Shown: positions 1-13,135, counted from the first letter of the stretch. The stretch is 64,000 nt of DNA from Cristatella mucedo (GCA_009760855.2 WPIO01000038.1:1517001-1581000), one strand, 5' to 3'. The notes: generated by a model not told the origin, from the sequence alone. Made by a program: numbers and translations.

Positions 1-510
1 AAAACATCTATTTATTTGTGGTGGACCTGTCCACCATCTTCGCGTCGCGAAGTCAAGATTGAGTGTTTACCGAATTGTGGAGGGAAGTGCTGGCAAAAAG
101 GAAATAGGTTTCACGGATGCCAAGGGAATGAACCGTGTCTATGGACGGCCCTAGAAAGCGAAAGTTGTTGTCTTACTCCGCGCTTAGAGAGAATGCAAAG
201 CGAGCCCAAATCAAGAGCACTTTTAGCGAATGACGCCAAAGTGCAGCGTCTTTGAAATATTTAAACTCTTAAACCAGGGGCTAACCTGAACCAATGGATT
301 AGTATGATTTTTCAATTTTAGCTTATCCAGTAAGAGACGTCACCAACCATCAGCCGCTTGGATGAACGCCCAGCTGCACCGACTACGAATACAGCCGGCA
401 AACTGCATTGGTGAATGAGAGCAGGATAGGGCGAGCAAGGGAGGAGAGAAGAGAAAAGGAAACGGAAGACAAAGTATGACGAGAGCAGAACATACGAGAC
501 AAAACAAGAT
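1..510. other. No gene seen
   Basis: Short shadow frames only. 420-470 is purine-rich. LINE A1 begins at about 511. Confidence 0.6.
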
Positions 511-1182
511 GATCTGTAACTCAGTGCTTGCTGGCATACCGGCGCCTGCAATCAGGTGCCTACAGCTGGTGCAAAACTCTGCAGCCAGGCTTGTCTGTCG
601 TGAGCGCCGCAGTTGCCAAGTCACACCACTTCTCTACGACCTGCACTGGCTACCAGTCAAGCAACGGATCGACTTCAAGGTTTTGTCGCTCACTTTTAGG
701 TCACTTCATTCTTTGGTTCCAGCATATCTCTCAGATCTATTCCCCCACCAGACCAAGCATCGTACCATCCGCTTTTCGGAATCCAGAAAAAACGATACCT
801 TGCTAGACCTCTAATCCTTTGGAGACCGTGCATTTAGTTTGTATGCTCCCAAAGCCTGGAACTCCCTCCCGAATTGCGTCAGAACATCCCATGACTTGAC
901 TATACTTAAATTAAAGTTAAAAACACACCTATTTAGGACAGCATTTAGTAGGTCCCCCATCATGTGCTTATTCGTGCTGACACCGTGCATGCTGCCACTA
1001 ACTACACTTGCTGGCTGACCCTGTGCATGTCACCCTTAACCATGTTATTCATTTTGTTTGTCAAGTGTGATATTACTCACCATTTAATCGATATTCCCTT
1101 TGCAGAAAATGTAAAGCTCCTAGAGAGAGATTGAGTTCTCGGAGGGCACTTTATCAAGTGCATTATTATTATTATTATAATT
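511..1182 (+). mobile_element. LINE A1: CR1/L2-type family A, 3' end
   Basis: Encodes CNSVLAGIPAPAIRCLQLVQ and SAARLVCRERRSCQ, the C-terminal part of a CR1/L2 ORF2 just after the RT, with frameshifts. Its 3' UTR ends in GAGAGAGATTGAGTTCTC, a GGGCACTTTATCAAGTGC box and a TTA repeat. Severely 5'-truncated. Confidence 0.88.
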
Positions 1183-1216
1183 TCTTGCGACCAGGTGCAA
1201 CCACAGGAGACAAGAA

Positions 1217-1265
1217 GATGCGAGGCGAGGCGAGGTAAAGCGAGGCGAGGCGAGGCGAGGCGTGG
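1217..1265. repeat. (GAGGC)n microsatellite
   Basis: About nine imperfect GAGGC/GCGAG units right after the tail of LINE A1. Confidence 0.85.
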
Positions 1266-1540
1266 CGAAAAGAAGTGTGCCAAGGTGAAAGGACCAGATT
1301 AGACGAGAGGGGATGAAAGGGCAGGAGGTGGCAAGCAAGGGCAAAACAGGACAGTAAAGATATGGAGAAAATAGATTAAGTATTGGGATAAGAATTAGCG
1401 CTGCGAATCGAGCGAGCAGGTAGCTCCAAGGGAGATGCACAGAACTCTATTGATAGCGTCTTAGTCATGACCGGGAGAACTGTTATGGCCTGGCATTACT
1501 CTAACCTACTACTGGTTTCGAGAGCAGCTCCCTTTGTAGG

Positions 1541-2781
1541 CTATAGCAAAGCGGCTGTAGTGGAGGGGTCGACAATATACTGCAACCTACCGCAATCCAC
1601 TCTAATTACGCTTACATCGACCGGACATTAGCGTTGCAGTAATATATTATAAGCTCAAATTTTGAGCTTTTATTGTAATACAAGTTCAGTTCTATCTATC
1701 CACCAAATTGCACGTCGATGCGTTCACGCCCACTTATGCAAATGTGCTTTGACTCAGGGCGCCTGTACCGAAATCCACCACCATCCATTTTAGTTCCCTT
1801 AAAAATCCACCAGTAATCAGCTGCGGAAAGCTCCAAAATTTGAAAAATGGTTCGCGATTCCGCTCAAAGATTATAATCAAGTCCGGTGAAATAAGATTGC
1901 AGTGGCCTAGGCTAATAACACAATCCTCTGCAATCCACTGCATTCCACCACGAAGCAAAACAACTCCTTATAAAAAACTCCTATTTTGATTTAGCATGTC
2001 AGTGCACCCTGCGACAATTGCACTTGAACGTTTTCACTTGCATGGCCCGGCCGTTGTCATGCAATGCTCTGCTATAGACTGCAGTAGCTCCCGCCAATAT
2101 ACCCATCCACCAAATTCGCTGCAAAAAATTGAAACATATTGTACCGAGCTTCATTGTCATTGCATGTTAAATTGAATAGTGATGTATGCAAACTCACGTA
2201 CAATAAAAAGAAATGTGTGCGTCCTATCATCTAGCAAAGCCCAGCAGTCACCCGAATTTACACATGAAAATACCAAAATCCACTATATTTCACTGCAAAT
2301 CATCTTCAAATCACCATCAAGAAGATGTAATTGATTGGATGTAAAACTGGAATCAGTTCAAAGTGCACGCACAAATCTTCGCTCCATTGTTCATACCCAT
2401 TCTCATGCAATGCACTGCAATTGAATGCAACGGCCCGACCCTATGCCGAAATCCACATCAATCCGCCACAATCCCCTGCAATCCGCAGCATAGCGACCAG
2501 AACGCATACGCATAGAGTGGAAGATCTAATTATGATTGCACACTGCAAAAGTCTTCGGTTATTGTGTACTCGTGTAATTTCACTGTAATTGCCTCGACCA
2601 TTCTGCTACAATGCGCTGCAATCGACAGCAGTGGCTCGGAAAAGTTCACCAATCCACTGCAACCCTCCCCAAAACGACCAGAATGCACTAAATTTAAGCT
2701 CAAATAAAAATTTTATGTTGCTCCAATCTTCGGTTATTGTGGATCGCACAATTTCCTTACGATTTCCCGGCAGTTCTGCGG
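1541..2781. repeat. Satellite block 1 (about 150-200-bp monomer)
   Basis: About seven degenerate monomers. A core of three CAAT-type decamers recurs near 1737, 1900, 2060, 2232 (weak), 2405 and 2607. Between cores are AT-richer linkers with recurring phrases such as CTTCGGTTATTGTG (2553, 2731). The block ends where LINE A2 inserted. Confidence 0.75.
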
Positions 2782-4446
2782 CAATAATAAAAACAATAAT
2801 ATTACATATTATATATTGCCCTCAGAGAACTCAATCTCTTTCTTGGCACGTTACATTTGCTTCAGAAAAAGCACGATCAAATGGTTAGCGGCGGCAATCT
2901 CGATAAAAAACAAGAACAACATGGTTAGGGATGACATGCACAGGGTCAGCATTTAAGTGTGGTCTCTGGCAACATGCACAGTGTCAGCAGGCGTAAGCAC
3001 GTACAGGACGAATCACAGGAATCCAATAAATACTGTGACAAATGCATGCGTTTTTGGTTTCTTTTAATTGTGGACAAGTCAAGAGATGTCGTGACTCAAG
3101 TCGGGGGGGGGGTGAGTCATTTCAGGCTTTGTGAGCATGCGAGTGAAGACATTGGTCTCCGAGGATTTAAGACTTGAATGAGGTATGGGTAAACTGTTAG
3201 ATTCCGTAAAGCGGGTGGTACGATGTTTAGCCCGGTGGGGGAGTAGACCTGACAGGTAGGCTGAAGCAAATTATTGTAGGGAATCGACGATGGGTGATAC
3301 AACCTTGAAGTCGATGCACTGCTTGAATGAGAGGTAGCGTAGGACGGCTTGAAGCGATGTGATGTGGCAACTGCGACGCTCATACAGACAAGTATAGCTG
3401 CAGAGTTTTGAACCAGCTGTAAGCGCCTGAGTGCAGAGGCCGGTAGATGAGCAAGTGCTTAATTATGGAAGTCAAGACGGGATGTCACAAATGCACAGAC
3501 CAACTTATATGTGGGTTCCCTATCTAAATAAGCCCAAATTTTTTCAATGGTGTGTAGCTGAAAATAGCCAGACTTGACTGTGGAGCTGAGATAGTCGTCT
3601 AATAAAAGGTCGCTCTGCAACAGGGCATATAGATTACGTCCAGATTCCCAATAAGATATACTGTCAGAGCTGATTTTGAGCAATAACATTTCTAATCTCT
3701 GAATCACACTTCGCTGCCCATATTTATTAAGTTTTTTTTTATCATCATTCAATTTAAGAAAGTTTGCTGCCATGCATGTGCGGATGTCGTCAATACCTGC
3801 AGCAAGACAGTTTAGAGAATTCAACATGCTGGCGGGCTGGCAAAGATCAAGGGAAAGATACAACTGGGTGTCATCTGCATAGAAGTGAGAGCCTAGATTG
3901 TGCTTGGCAGTCGCATCGGCAAGAGGAAAAGTATAAGCCATGAAAGGATCGGGACCATACACAGATCCAGGAGGTACTCCTTACTTCAATGTTACCTAGG
4001 ATGATCTTTGTCGATTCACATAAATACTCTAGAGTCCCCAACTGAGATAGGACCCGAGCCATTTTAATTCGGTACCAGTGATTCCCAGGCGAGATGGGAA
4101 TCGCTCATGATTTACATGGTGATCGATATTATCACAAGTTCCAGACAGATCGAGCAAAATAAGCGGACATATTAGACCTAAGTCTGTTTTACTTAAGTAT
4201 ATACACCCGAAGCGAAGCTGAATCCGTGGAGTGATTAGCTCCAAAGAGAGACTAGATATTCCTAGCAAGGTTGGAGGTTTCAATATATAAGTTCAGCTGC
4301 TCTGTTGGGACTCGTTCCAGTGTCTTTAATAGGAAAGGTAAAAGAGAAACTGGGTGGAAGTTGCTAAAGTTCTCTTGAGCTAGTGGGGTTTTATTTAGTA
4401 GTTTCATGACTACATGATCTTTGAAAGTTGCTGGGACATGATCTGA

Positions 4447-4640
4447 AGATAAAAATAATAATAATAATAATAATAATTCACTTGATAAAGCGCCCTCAGA
4501 GAACTCAATCTCACTCTAGGCGCTTTACATTTGCTGTAAAGTGAAATGCATTTGAATGGTAAGTAAAATCATGCTTGAAAAAACAAACGAAATGAATAAT
4601 GAATAATGAAATATTTACGATATTAGTTATGCATGGCAGA
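4447..4640 (-). mobile_element. LINE A3: family A 3' tail nested in A2
   Basis: A second (AAT) tail plus the CACTTGATAAAGCGCCCTCA box appears inside the RT-proximal part of A2. Upstream coding text DPIPT-like/RCIDLLLP (4641-4700) and SSDHVPATFKDHV (4440-4400), neighbours in related LINEs, lie on its two sides. Confidence 0.75.
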
Positions 4641-5118
4641 AGCAGATCAATGCATCGTAGAAGCAGGCAGTGGGAATTGGGTCCAGAGGACTAGTTGTCT
4701 TCTTCGATTGGGATTTGAACTTCAGGACGACATCACTAGTGACCTTCTTGAATGTAGACACTGGGGTGCTCACCGAAATTGAGGGACGGTATTCCATGGT
4801 GGGATTCTACCATCTTAGGGGTGGACTGCTTGATCTTGTCTATCTTGTTGACAAATAAGCTAGAGAAGTGACCAGCTTGATTCGCACAGGGATCACTAGG
4901 TAAGGGGCTGATCCGGGAGAAGTTAAAGATGTTTGATCGTTGACATCAGCATTTCTTGCTTTTGCATCTGCGATTCAACAATGTTTCTACAAAGGCTCGA
5001 CTAAGCATTTGAAAAGAATGATGGCTGCGATCTGCAGTAGTACTCGTATGCCTGTCGATGGACAGTCAGTCCTGATTTTTGTATGCTTTTTCAAGCTTGG
5101 GCTCAGGTAACGTAGCGC

Positions 5119-6890
5119 ATTTAATGTAATGTATCTCCGTCAGTAACTCCACAAAGTCATAAAGACCATGTGGGTGTTACGCAGGAGAGTTTTGTATATC
5201 ACACTCACAGCCTAAGCGGCTTTTGGTACGCATTCGGTAGCCAACAGACTTCGTCTCACTCAGCAAAGAGAAAGTGGGAAGCATAGCAGAGTTAGGAGAG
5301 CAGTTGAGGTAGTGAGTAGCATAGAAGTAGCAGTTCAGGACCGCTGAAAAAGTTGTGCCATAGTCGGCAGTTGGAGAGTAGATGTCGTTGCGTAAGAATT
5401 GTGGAAGCGAGTTCCACAGTCTAGGGCCTGCAGAGCTAAAGCTTCTGTCGCCAACTGTCTTTAAGCGGAGGAATGGGACAGCTAATTTATTGTCCACACA
5501 GGACCTGAGGGCGCGAACAGGCTGAAACTGGTGCAGAAGTTCAGCTAGGTATGAAGGAGCCAAGCCGTGGCGGGCCTTGTGGGTCAGCATAAGAACTTTG
5601 CTCTGTATCCTTTGCTGAACCAGCAACCATCCTAGCTCTTCCAGCAAAGGTGACACGTGCTCAAACCGCTGGGACTTGAAGACCAGCCTTGAAGCCATAT
5701 TCATAGTCCGCTGCAGTGGTATAATAGCTTTCTTTGGTAGCCCAGCCAAAAGGGAATTACAATAATCAAGCCGAAACAGAACTAAAGAGCTAGTTAAATT
5801 TTTTACAAGCCACTGTGGGAGACAGCTTCTAATCTTGGATAGGGATCGGATGTGATGGCTAGCTGTAGAGGCAGTCTTCTGAATGAAGCTTTTGAAATTG
5901 AGGCAGCTGTCGAACACGACACCTAGATTACGAGCACGTGGTGAAGGTCGCACAATAGCATCAACTATTAAAAGAGCAAAGCCTTTTAATCCAGCCACAC
6001 ACTTAGGGTGGCCTATGAGAAGCAGTTCGGTTTTATCGTCATTTAATTTCAGGAGGTTTTCCGACATCAGGATCGAATATCGGCAAGGCAAGCAATCAGT
6101 TTCTCAGTTGCTGCAGCAGATTCCGACGGTTTAAATGACAAATAAAACTGAGTATCGTCAGCATAGAAGTGATATGCTATTCCACGGGCCTTAATCACTT
6201 TTCCCAGAGGTTGCGTATAAATGGAGAACAGCAAGGGACCAAGTACAGACCCTTGAGGGACTCCACAGGTGACTCTTCTCATGTCTGAGACCTGACCCCC
6301 ACACGACACGGATTGAACACGATCAGACAAGTAGGATTTAAACCACGCCAGTGCTTCGTCTGCCAGACCGATCGTTGTTCTCAATCGTTCAAGCAGAACT
6401 TCGTGATCAATAGTGTCGAAGGCAGCAGACAGATCTAGAAGAGCTAAGGCAGTGACATTCCTGTCGTCGTGGCCACGTAGAATGTCATTGTTAACACGGA
6501 GGAGAGCAGTTTCAGTAGAGTGCTGCCTCTTGAAACCTGATTGAAATTTATCTGACATTCCACTATTTTCAATATGTTCAACTAGCTGCTTAGCAACAAT
6601 TTTTTCAAGAATCTTTGATAAGAACGGAAGAAGGGAAACTGGACGATAGTTTGCTAGGACCTCTGTGTCTAATCCAGGCTTTTTAAGAATAGGTCTAACG
6701 ATTTCCGATTTGAAGGACTTGGGGCCGACCTCTTTTCCCAAAGAAGCATTAACAATCTTGGTTACGGCAGGGCTAAGTTGGTCTGCAAGTGAAGATCACA
6801 GAGATGAAGGTATAGGGTCTTCAGGAGACGAGCTCTTTTTGCTAGACCTTATCAAGCCAGCCACATCACAGGCAGAAACATAAGAGAACA
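5119..6890 (-). mobile_element. LINE B1: CR1/L2-type family B, RT and C-terminal domain
   Basis: Minus strand. RT motifs LLDLSAAFDTIDHE, GVPQGSVLGPLLFSIY and FYADDTQFY are present, followed by KLNDDKTELLLIGHP, LDYCNSLLAGLPKKAI and the family end. One frameshift near 6080 separates the RT and C-terminal frames; otherwise both are long and open (224 and 304 codons), so it is young. Truncated at its 5' end near 6890 inside host A2. The tail is GGAGATACATTACATTAAA-like. Confidence 0.85.
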
Positions 6891-7560
6891 ATGTCTCCGG
6901 TAAACCACAGGTTGTCAAGGCGAGAGCGCACTGTCTGCTTTGTCAGCATTGCAAACGCCTCCATTATGTGAGCTATTGCGTTGAAGCAATCTACTATCGA
7001 TGACAGCTCGGAAGCAGGATTGAGCAGCAGAGGCAATACAGATATTTTTGCACGGACAACGTCGATGTCAAGGGTCTTCAGGTTTCGCATTTTACGGGTG
7101 ATTTTATATGCAAATGAGGGGGGCACACATTGTAGATTGAATGAGATCCGTTAGCGGTCAGAAGAGCAGGGTTTGGGAATAATCGTGATGAAAAATTGCT
7201 GACGTACGAAAAAAATTAGTCGAATGTGTGACCGTTGATGTGAGTAGGCCATGTACATGAGCCACAAGAAAAAATGAGTCAGTAAGTGCAGAAAGTTCAG
7301 TGCTGGAGGCGTGGGATAAGTGGTCAAAATGAATGTTGAAATCATCCATAATGAGGAAAAATTGATTACTTGAACACAGAATCGAAATGAGATAAGAGAA
7401 ACCTCAGATAAAGGAGAACTTGGTACCTGGTAGATGATAGACTACTGCCACCACGGGTAACCAGCTGTCCTGTGAAGTAAAGGCAATCGATTCAAAAGAT
7501 TGCTTCAAGGGTACTGCAAATGGCTTGATGTCGAGTTCCAGCGCTTGATCATACCCAGTT

Positions 7561-8130
7561 TGTTGCAATCGACTGCATTGGCCCCAAAAATAATGCAATC
7601 TACAAAAGTCTGATGCAAAATGCCCTGAAATAGGTTTCGCAATGCTTCAATTTTGAATGCATGTTACAAAGCACACTGATTAAAGTCAACCGCTCAATCA
7701 ATCAATCAAATCAATCATTTTAAGCAATTGCGCTCGTACAATCTTGGGCCATGCATGGCAATTTACAGCAACGGCTTGGTTCCAAGCAACAATTCACTGC
7801 AATCCGTGGCAAATCGACCGCAAGCTGGCTGCACGAAGTGCCAAATGTCACAGCACTTCAAATTTCTTCCTGCTAAAAGTGAAATCGTAGAACTTTCAAG
7901 TTATTTTGCACGTTAATTGTCAAAATTGCACAGCAATTGACAGCAATGGAATGGGCCAGTACCACTATGTGCGGCAAATCAACGAGAAATCGGCTGAGCC
8001 AAGCTCCATTCTTCCTTCCACGTAACATCTCACAGTCGGTTCACATACTTTTAACCAGCTCTGATCGTTCAATCTTTCGCAATGCATGGCAATCGACGGT
8101 AATGGCCCGGATAAATACAGAAATCCATAA
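7561..8130. repeat. Satellite block 2, continuation of block 1
   Basis: Cores near 7563, 7751, 7930 and 8082. It matches 16786-17310 nearly end to end (shared GCAATTGCGCTC, AAGTGAAATC and GCTCTGATCGTTCAA). Its left edge continues the monomer interrupted at 2781, so blocks 1 and 2 were one array. It contains a short TCAA run at 7691-7718. Confidence 0.8.
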
Positions 8131-9418
8131 TAATAACAATACCAATACTACAATAACACCAACAATAACAATGATAATGCACTTGATAAAGTGCCCTCAG
8201 AAAAATTAATCTCTTTCTAGGCGCTTTACAATTGCTGCAAAGGTTCCATGGTAGTAATTTCATACATGGTAAACAACATGAATAGCACGGTTAGGGGTGA
8301 CATGCACAGGTTCAGCATGCAAACGTGGTTAGTGGCAGCATGCACAGTGTCAGCAGGCATAAGCACATGAAGGACGAATCAGAATCACAGTGACCCACTG
8401 AATGCTGTCCTAAATAGGTGTGTTTTTAACTTCTTTTAGAATGTGCTCAAGTCAGGGGATGTTTCGACTCAAGTTGGAGTGAGTTCCAGGCTTTGGGGGC
8501 ATACAAACTAGGTGAGCTGTCTCCAAAAGATTTGAGGTTTGTACGGGGTATTTGTAGACTGTCTGATTCCGAAAAGCGGGTGGTACGATGCTTGGCCTGA
8601 TGGGGGAGTAGATCTGAGAGATAGGCTGTAGCCAAAGAATTAAGCGACCTAAATGCGAGCGACAAAACCTTTTAGTCGATCCGTTACTTGACTGGTAGCC
8701 ATTGCAGGTCGGCGAGAAGTGGTGTGATGTGGAAAATTTGAGGCTCACGACTGACAAGCCTACCTGCAGAGTTTTGCACAAGCTGTAATCGCCCTATTGC
8801 ACATTCCGTAAGCCAGCAAGTAGTGGGCTACAGAAGTCAAAACGGGATGTCAAAAATGCCCGGACTAACTTAGACGAGGAATCCTTATCTAAACAAGCCT
8901 GAATTTTAGCAACGTTGTGTAGCTGAAAGTACGCAGACTTGATTGTGGAGCTGTTGTGGTCATCTAACGAGAGGTCACTTTGGAACATGACGCCTAGTTT
9001 TCGAGCTGATTCAACAGGAGATATGCTGGAAGAGCCAATTTTGAGCGTCACTATTTCCAATTTCTGAATCACATTGGGTTTGCTCATAGCAAGTTAGTTG
9101 GTTTTATTGTTGTTTAGTTTTTAGAAAATTTACTGCCATGCATGTGCGGATGTCATCAATACATGCAGCAAGTGAGTTGATAGAATTCGATGTGCTCGAA
9201 GGCTGGTAGGGATCAAAGCAAAGGTACAACTGAGCGTTATCCCCATAGAAGTGAAAGCCTAGATTGTGCTTGGCAATTAAATCAGCAAGAGGGAGAGTAC
9301 AAACCGTGAAAAGAACCGGCCCTAGCACGGAGCCCTGAGGTACCCTATATTTCAGAGGTACCTCGGATGATCTTTGTCCATTCATGTCAATACTCCGGAG
9401 TCTCCCATTGAGATAGGA
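8131..9418 (-). mobile_element. LINE A4: family A, RT end to tail
   Basis: Minus strand; a variable AAT/ACA tail at 8131-8175, then the 3' UTR, the CRERRSC-type region and RT with VPQGSVLGPVLF. The catalytic box reads FYGDNAQLY instead of FYADDTQLY, so this copy is catalytically dead. Flanked on both sides by satellite. Confidence 0.85.
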
Positions 9419-10640
9419 AGTACTGTTTTGGTCCGGCCAATGCCAAAATCAATGGAAAATCTACAAATTGGCTGCAAGAAACTGCAGCTCTCATTCCACG
9501 TGACAAGTTGCTGTGTGGATGCATTATTTTCACTGATTGTTGGCATTCAATCGATGGTGCAATGCAGGGCAATCGACTGCAATGCTCCGGCTCTGACCGC
9601 AATCTGTTTCAGATTGACTAGACGTTAACTGTTCGAAGTTCCAATCATCTCTCCAAATAACGTTCACTACGGACCCAAATACTTTAAACCTATTGTGTGA
9701 GTTCAATCTCGGGTAATGAATGGCAACCGAAGGCAAAATACGGAAAAACGTCAATCTGTTAAGCTCTGTTGCAATTACACACAAAGTTGATGCTGACCCT
9801 GTGCATGTCACCCCTAACCATATCATTCATGTTGTTTATCAAGTATGATATTACTCACCATTCAATCGCGTTTCCCTTTGCAGCAAATGTACAGCGGCTA
9901 GAAAGAGATTGAGTTCTGTGAGGGTGCTTCATCAAGTGCATTAATATTATTATTCTTATGGTAGATTATCCAGTTGTTCCGGCTTAGTACAGGGTACTGT
10001 ATTAAAAGTGCAATCTCATCATTTCAAGAAATCGTGAACGTACAATCGAGGACGATGCACCAAAATCGACATCAATGGCCTAGGAAAATACGGTATCCAT
10101 AACGTCTCATCACAAATAGGCAGAAAGTTGCAGGAAGATGATTCCATTGAAATTTCTCTTTGTGTTATACTCTAGTTCGGATGCTCCCAGGAAATGCCTT
10201 TGTATGTGCCAGCTCTCGGTCAGTGCATTGCAATAAACGGAAATGAACCTTGCCAATGCAGCAATCTTCTGAAATCTTTCACAAATCGACTGCAAGTAGG
10301 CAGTGCAAAGCTAATGCTATACTCCGGTTATGACAGTGCACTCTTTTAAAGTGCTCTCCTTCCACTTCAACCGGCTATATGTGTTCGATTTTGGGCAATG
10401 AACAAGAATCAATTGTTAATCATCGGGGCCAACCCTGCAATTCATTACGAACTTCCAAAAATCATCCAGCAATTGGCTAGAGGAAGCTTAAATTATAATT
10501 GCCTAATTGCATGTTACGTTCTATAAGTATAGAGGAAATCCAAAGATGTCGATGTAATTTCGCACATTTATTGTCGAGTTTTGCGCAGCATTGAACAGGC
10601 GGTGCTATATCTTAATGCCGTAATGCTCAAGCTGCAGGTC
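9419..10640. repeat. Satellite block 3
   Basis: Cores near 9559, 9716, 10050, 10212 and 10396. LINE fragment A5 (9791-9958) interrupts one monomer. AAGTGCAATCTCATC followed by ATCGTGAACGTACAATCG (10005-10048) is shared with 17407-17452 in block 4. Monomers become hard to follow after about 10600. Confidence 0.72.
9791..9958 (+). mobile_element. LINE A5: family A 3' UTR fragment
   Basis: GCTGACCCTGTGCATGTCAC through AGAAAGAGATTGAGTTCTGT to a TTATTATT tail. Inserted in satellite block 3. Confidence 0.85.
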
Positions 10641-10919
10641 CACGATGGGCGTCTCACAAACACCGTTGAGCAACACCAGTTAAACAATAAACCTAGGCCC
10701 ACAGAAAATAGGTACGAAGAATGAGTGGTTACTAGAGCTCACTCTCTGGCCATGCTGCTATGTGTGTGCATGCCACAGCCGAAACACAATTTATTTCGCA
10801 AATCTAGCCCGGCTACATATTGTTGACCATATGTAATAGTACAGTCGTCGCCGGTTATTGGTTTTATTTAAGTGCGTCAGCATCATGGAAGTGGCGATTA
10901 AGGACAGTGTATTTAATCA

Positions 10920-11025
10920 CCATCAAGCATTTGGTAATTCTGTCTAAACAGCATCTGTAAATGCCTAGAATGAGATTCCGTTCTCTGAGGGTAATATAAA
11001 AAGAATTACTGTTATTATTATCTCA
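10920..11025 (+). mobile_element. LINE A6: family A tail remnant
   Basis: Diverged CCATCAAGCATTTGG, GAGATTCCGTTCTCTGAGGG and TTATTATTA tail. Around it, 10641-10919 and 11026-11457 hold no recognisable feature. Confidence 0.55.
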
Positions 11026-11457
11026 CAAAATGCAAAATCTAAGCCTGCACGGAAAATAAGCACTACCCGTGATGTCTCTGCCTTCGTTAGTGTGCATACT
11101 CAAATGAAGTAATGAGACCATGGGTATGTTTCAAGCGAGCATGCCAGGTGAGGAAGACACTGTGGTTAACTGGAAAACATGTCGGTGGTGGCACTCCGCA
11201 GCCAGGTGTGGTGAGCTTTGGAGTTCCGTTAAGTACTAAAATGTTAGTGTAGTGCGAGAAGCCACACTAATTAGTAAAACTTCAGGCTCGCACAGCAGTA
11301 ATTGTGTTAAGGTGAACACGATAGACATTTATTTATCGTGCTCGGACTGAGGGTTGGCGAAGAAATTTTGAGGGGTGTAAACTTTCAATTTTCAGGTCAC
11401 TGCCAAGCCATTAGAGACCTTATCTCTCCGATGAAGAAGCTTATGCATAAGCTTTGA

Positions 11458-11620
11458 TAACAATAAGAATAATCAGTTTGTCTAGCATTCTCAGAGAACT
11501 TTATCTCCTTCTAGGCACTTTGCGTTTGCTGCTAATGAAGCATGATCTAATTTTAATGGTATCAAGCTCATGCTCAACAAGTATACCACGGTTAGAGATG
11601 ACTTGCATATATTGATCAGC
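11458..11620 (-). mobile_element. LINE A7: family A tail remnant
   Basis: CTCAGAGAACTTTATCTCCT and GCACTTTGCGTTTGCTGC match the reverse complement of the family A 3' end, preceded by an AATAAGAATAAT tail. Confidence 0.7.
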
Positions 11621-11929
11621 CTGGAAATTCAGGAGCTGCTCACGAAAAAGAAATTATGATCGCTGTTAGGTCGTGAATTAATCTTGTAAATATCTCCTAA
11701 ACCAATCTGTGATGTAAGAATAATACATCTTTATTTGGTCATCAGCATTTTGACTGTCATTCGGTGAATTTATATGTAACATAAGCTTTTACGGAAGTTA
11801 TGTATGGAAAGCAAATCATCCATTATATTGGTCGGCTCTGTATATGGTATCAGAAGAGCAACCAACATTGCAAAATAGACGTGTCTTCGCACATTTCCTT
11901 TGCAAGTATAGTGAGCACTCAGGTGCACC

Positions 11930-13135
11930 TCTTTTACCAAACCAGAAATATGGGGTGCCTCAGGGCTCGATGCTTGGTTCCGTTTTTTTCACTGTTTATA
12001 GTATTCCTCTTACCGATGTGATTGCGAAGTACAATCTAGGCTTCCAATACTATGTGGATGACGCTCAGTTGCACCTTTGCATTGATCGCTCCCAGCCCCA
12101 CAGCATCTCAAAATTTCTCAACTTTCTGGCTGCATGCATTGACGACTTCCCCACACATGGACGGTAGGAAGTTTTGCAAATTGAATGATGACTAAACGAA
12201 ATTACTAGTGATGGGCAAACCAAGAGCGATTCAGAAATTGAAAAAACTGACGCTCAAATTGGCTCTGCCAGCATATATTCTGATGAATCCGCACACAATC
12301 TAGGTGTCGTGTTCCAAAGTGACCATTCGTTAGACGACCATATCAGCTCCACAATCATGTCTGCCTGCTTTTCATCTACATAAAATTGCTAAAATTCGGG
12401 CTTATTTAAACAAGGATCCCGCATCTAAATTGATCCGTGCATTTGCAACATCCCGTCATGACTTGTATTATTCACTGCTTCCTGATCTACCGGCCTGTGC
12501 AATCAGGCACTTACAGCTGATGCAAAACTCTGCAGATGGGCTTGTCTGTCGTGAGCGTAACAATTGTCCCCACACCACTTCTCGCCGACTAGCACTCGCT
12601 CCCACTCAAGCTATGAATCGATATCAAGGTTTTGTCACTCACTTTTAGGCCCCTTCATACTTTGGCTCTAGCCTACCTATCAGATCTACTGCCTCATAGG
12701 CCAAGCATTGAACCACTCGCTTTTTGAAATGTAGTTGTTAACATATACCTCGTACAAAGCTCAAATCCTTTTGAGACCGTGCCTTAAGTTCGCATGCTCC
12801 CAAAGCCTGAAACTCACCCCCGTCTTCCGTCGCGACTGACCACTGACTTCACCACATTTAAAAAGAAACAAAAGCGCATCTATTTATGACATCACTTAGT
12901 GGATCCCTGTGATTCGTCTGTTGTGTGCTTATTCGAGCTGACACTGTGCATGCTGCCACTAACCACTTGCATTCTGATCCTGTGCATGCCACCCCTAGCG
13001 GTGTTATTCTTGTTGTTTATTTAGCATTCTACCGCTAACCATTCGACCGTACTTCCTTTGCTGCAAATATACAGAGCCTAGATAGTGATTGAGTTTTATG
13101 ATGGCATTTTTAAGTGTATTAACATAATTATATTC
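11930..13135 (+). mobile_element. LINE A8: family A, RT end to tail
   Basis: YGVPQGSMLGSVFFTVYSIP, the catalytic box YYVDDAQLHL (intact YxDD) and FLAACIDD are readable in one frame. Later parts (SLLPDLPACAIRHLQLMQ, SADGLVCRERNNC) need frameshifts. The tail near 13110-13135 is degraded. Confidence 0.82.

Larger units (their letters stand above)
2782..7560 (-). mobile_element. LINE A2: family A host element with two nested insertions
   Basis: Pieces 2782-4446, 4641-5118 and 6891-7560 form one element on the minus strand. From its 5' side: endonuclease (DFNIHFDHLSHASSTELSAL, 7349-7200), linker (KMRNLKTLDIDVVRAKIS, 7126 down, then KLEKAYKNQD and LSIDRHT at 5090-5040), RT and C-terminal domain (FYADDTQLYLSLDL near 3880). 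The gaps are filled by A3 and B1. Many stops and shifts. It is inserted inside the satellite: block 1 and block 2 join in phase when it is removed. Confidence 0.8.

Noticed and set aside
1541-2781. Regular short repeats as a possible CRISPR array
   Set aside because: Repeats are degenerate, spacing matches a satellite monomer, and the surroundings are plainly animal DNA.
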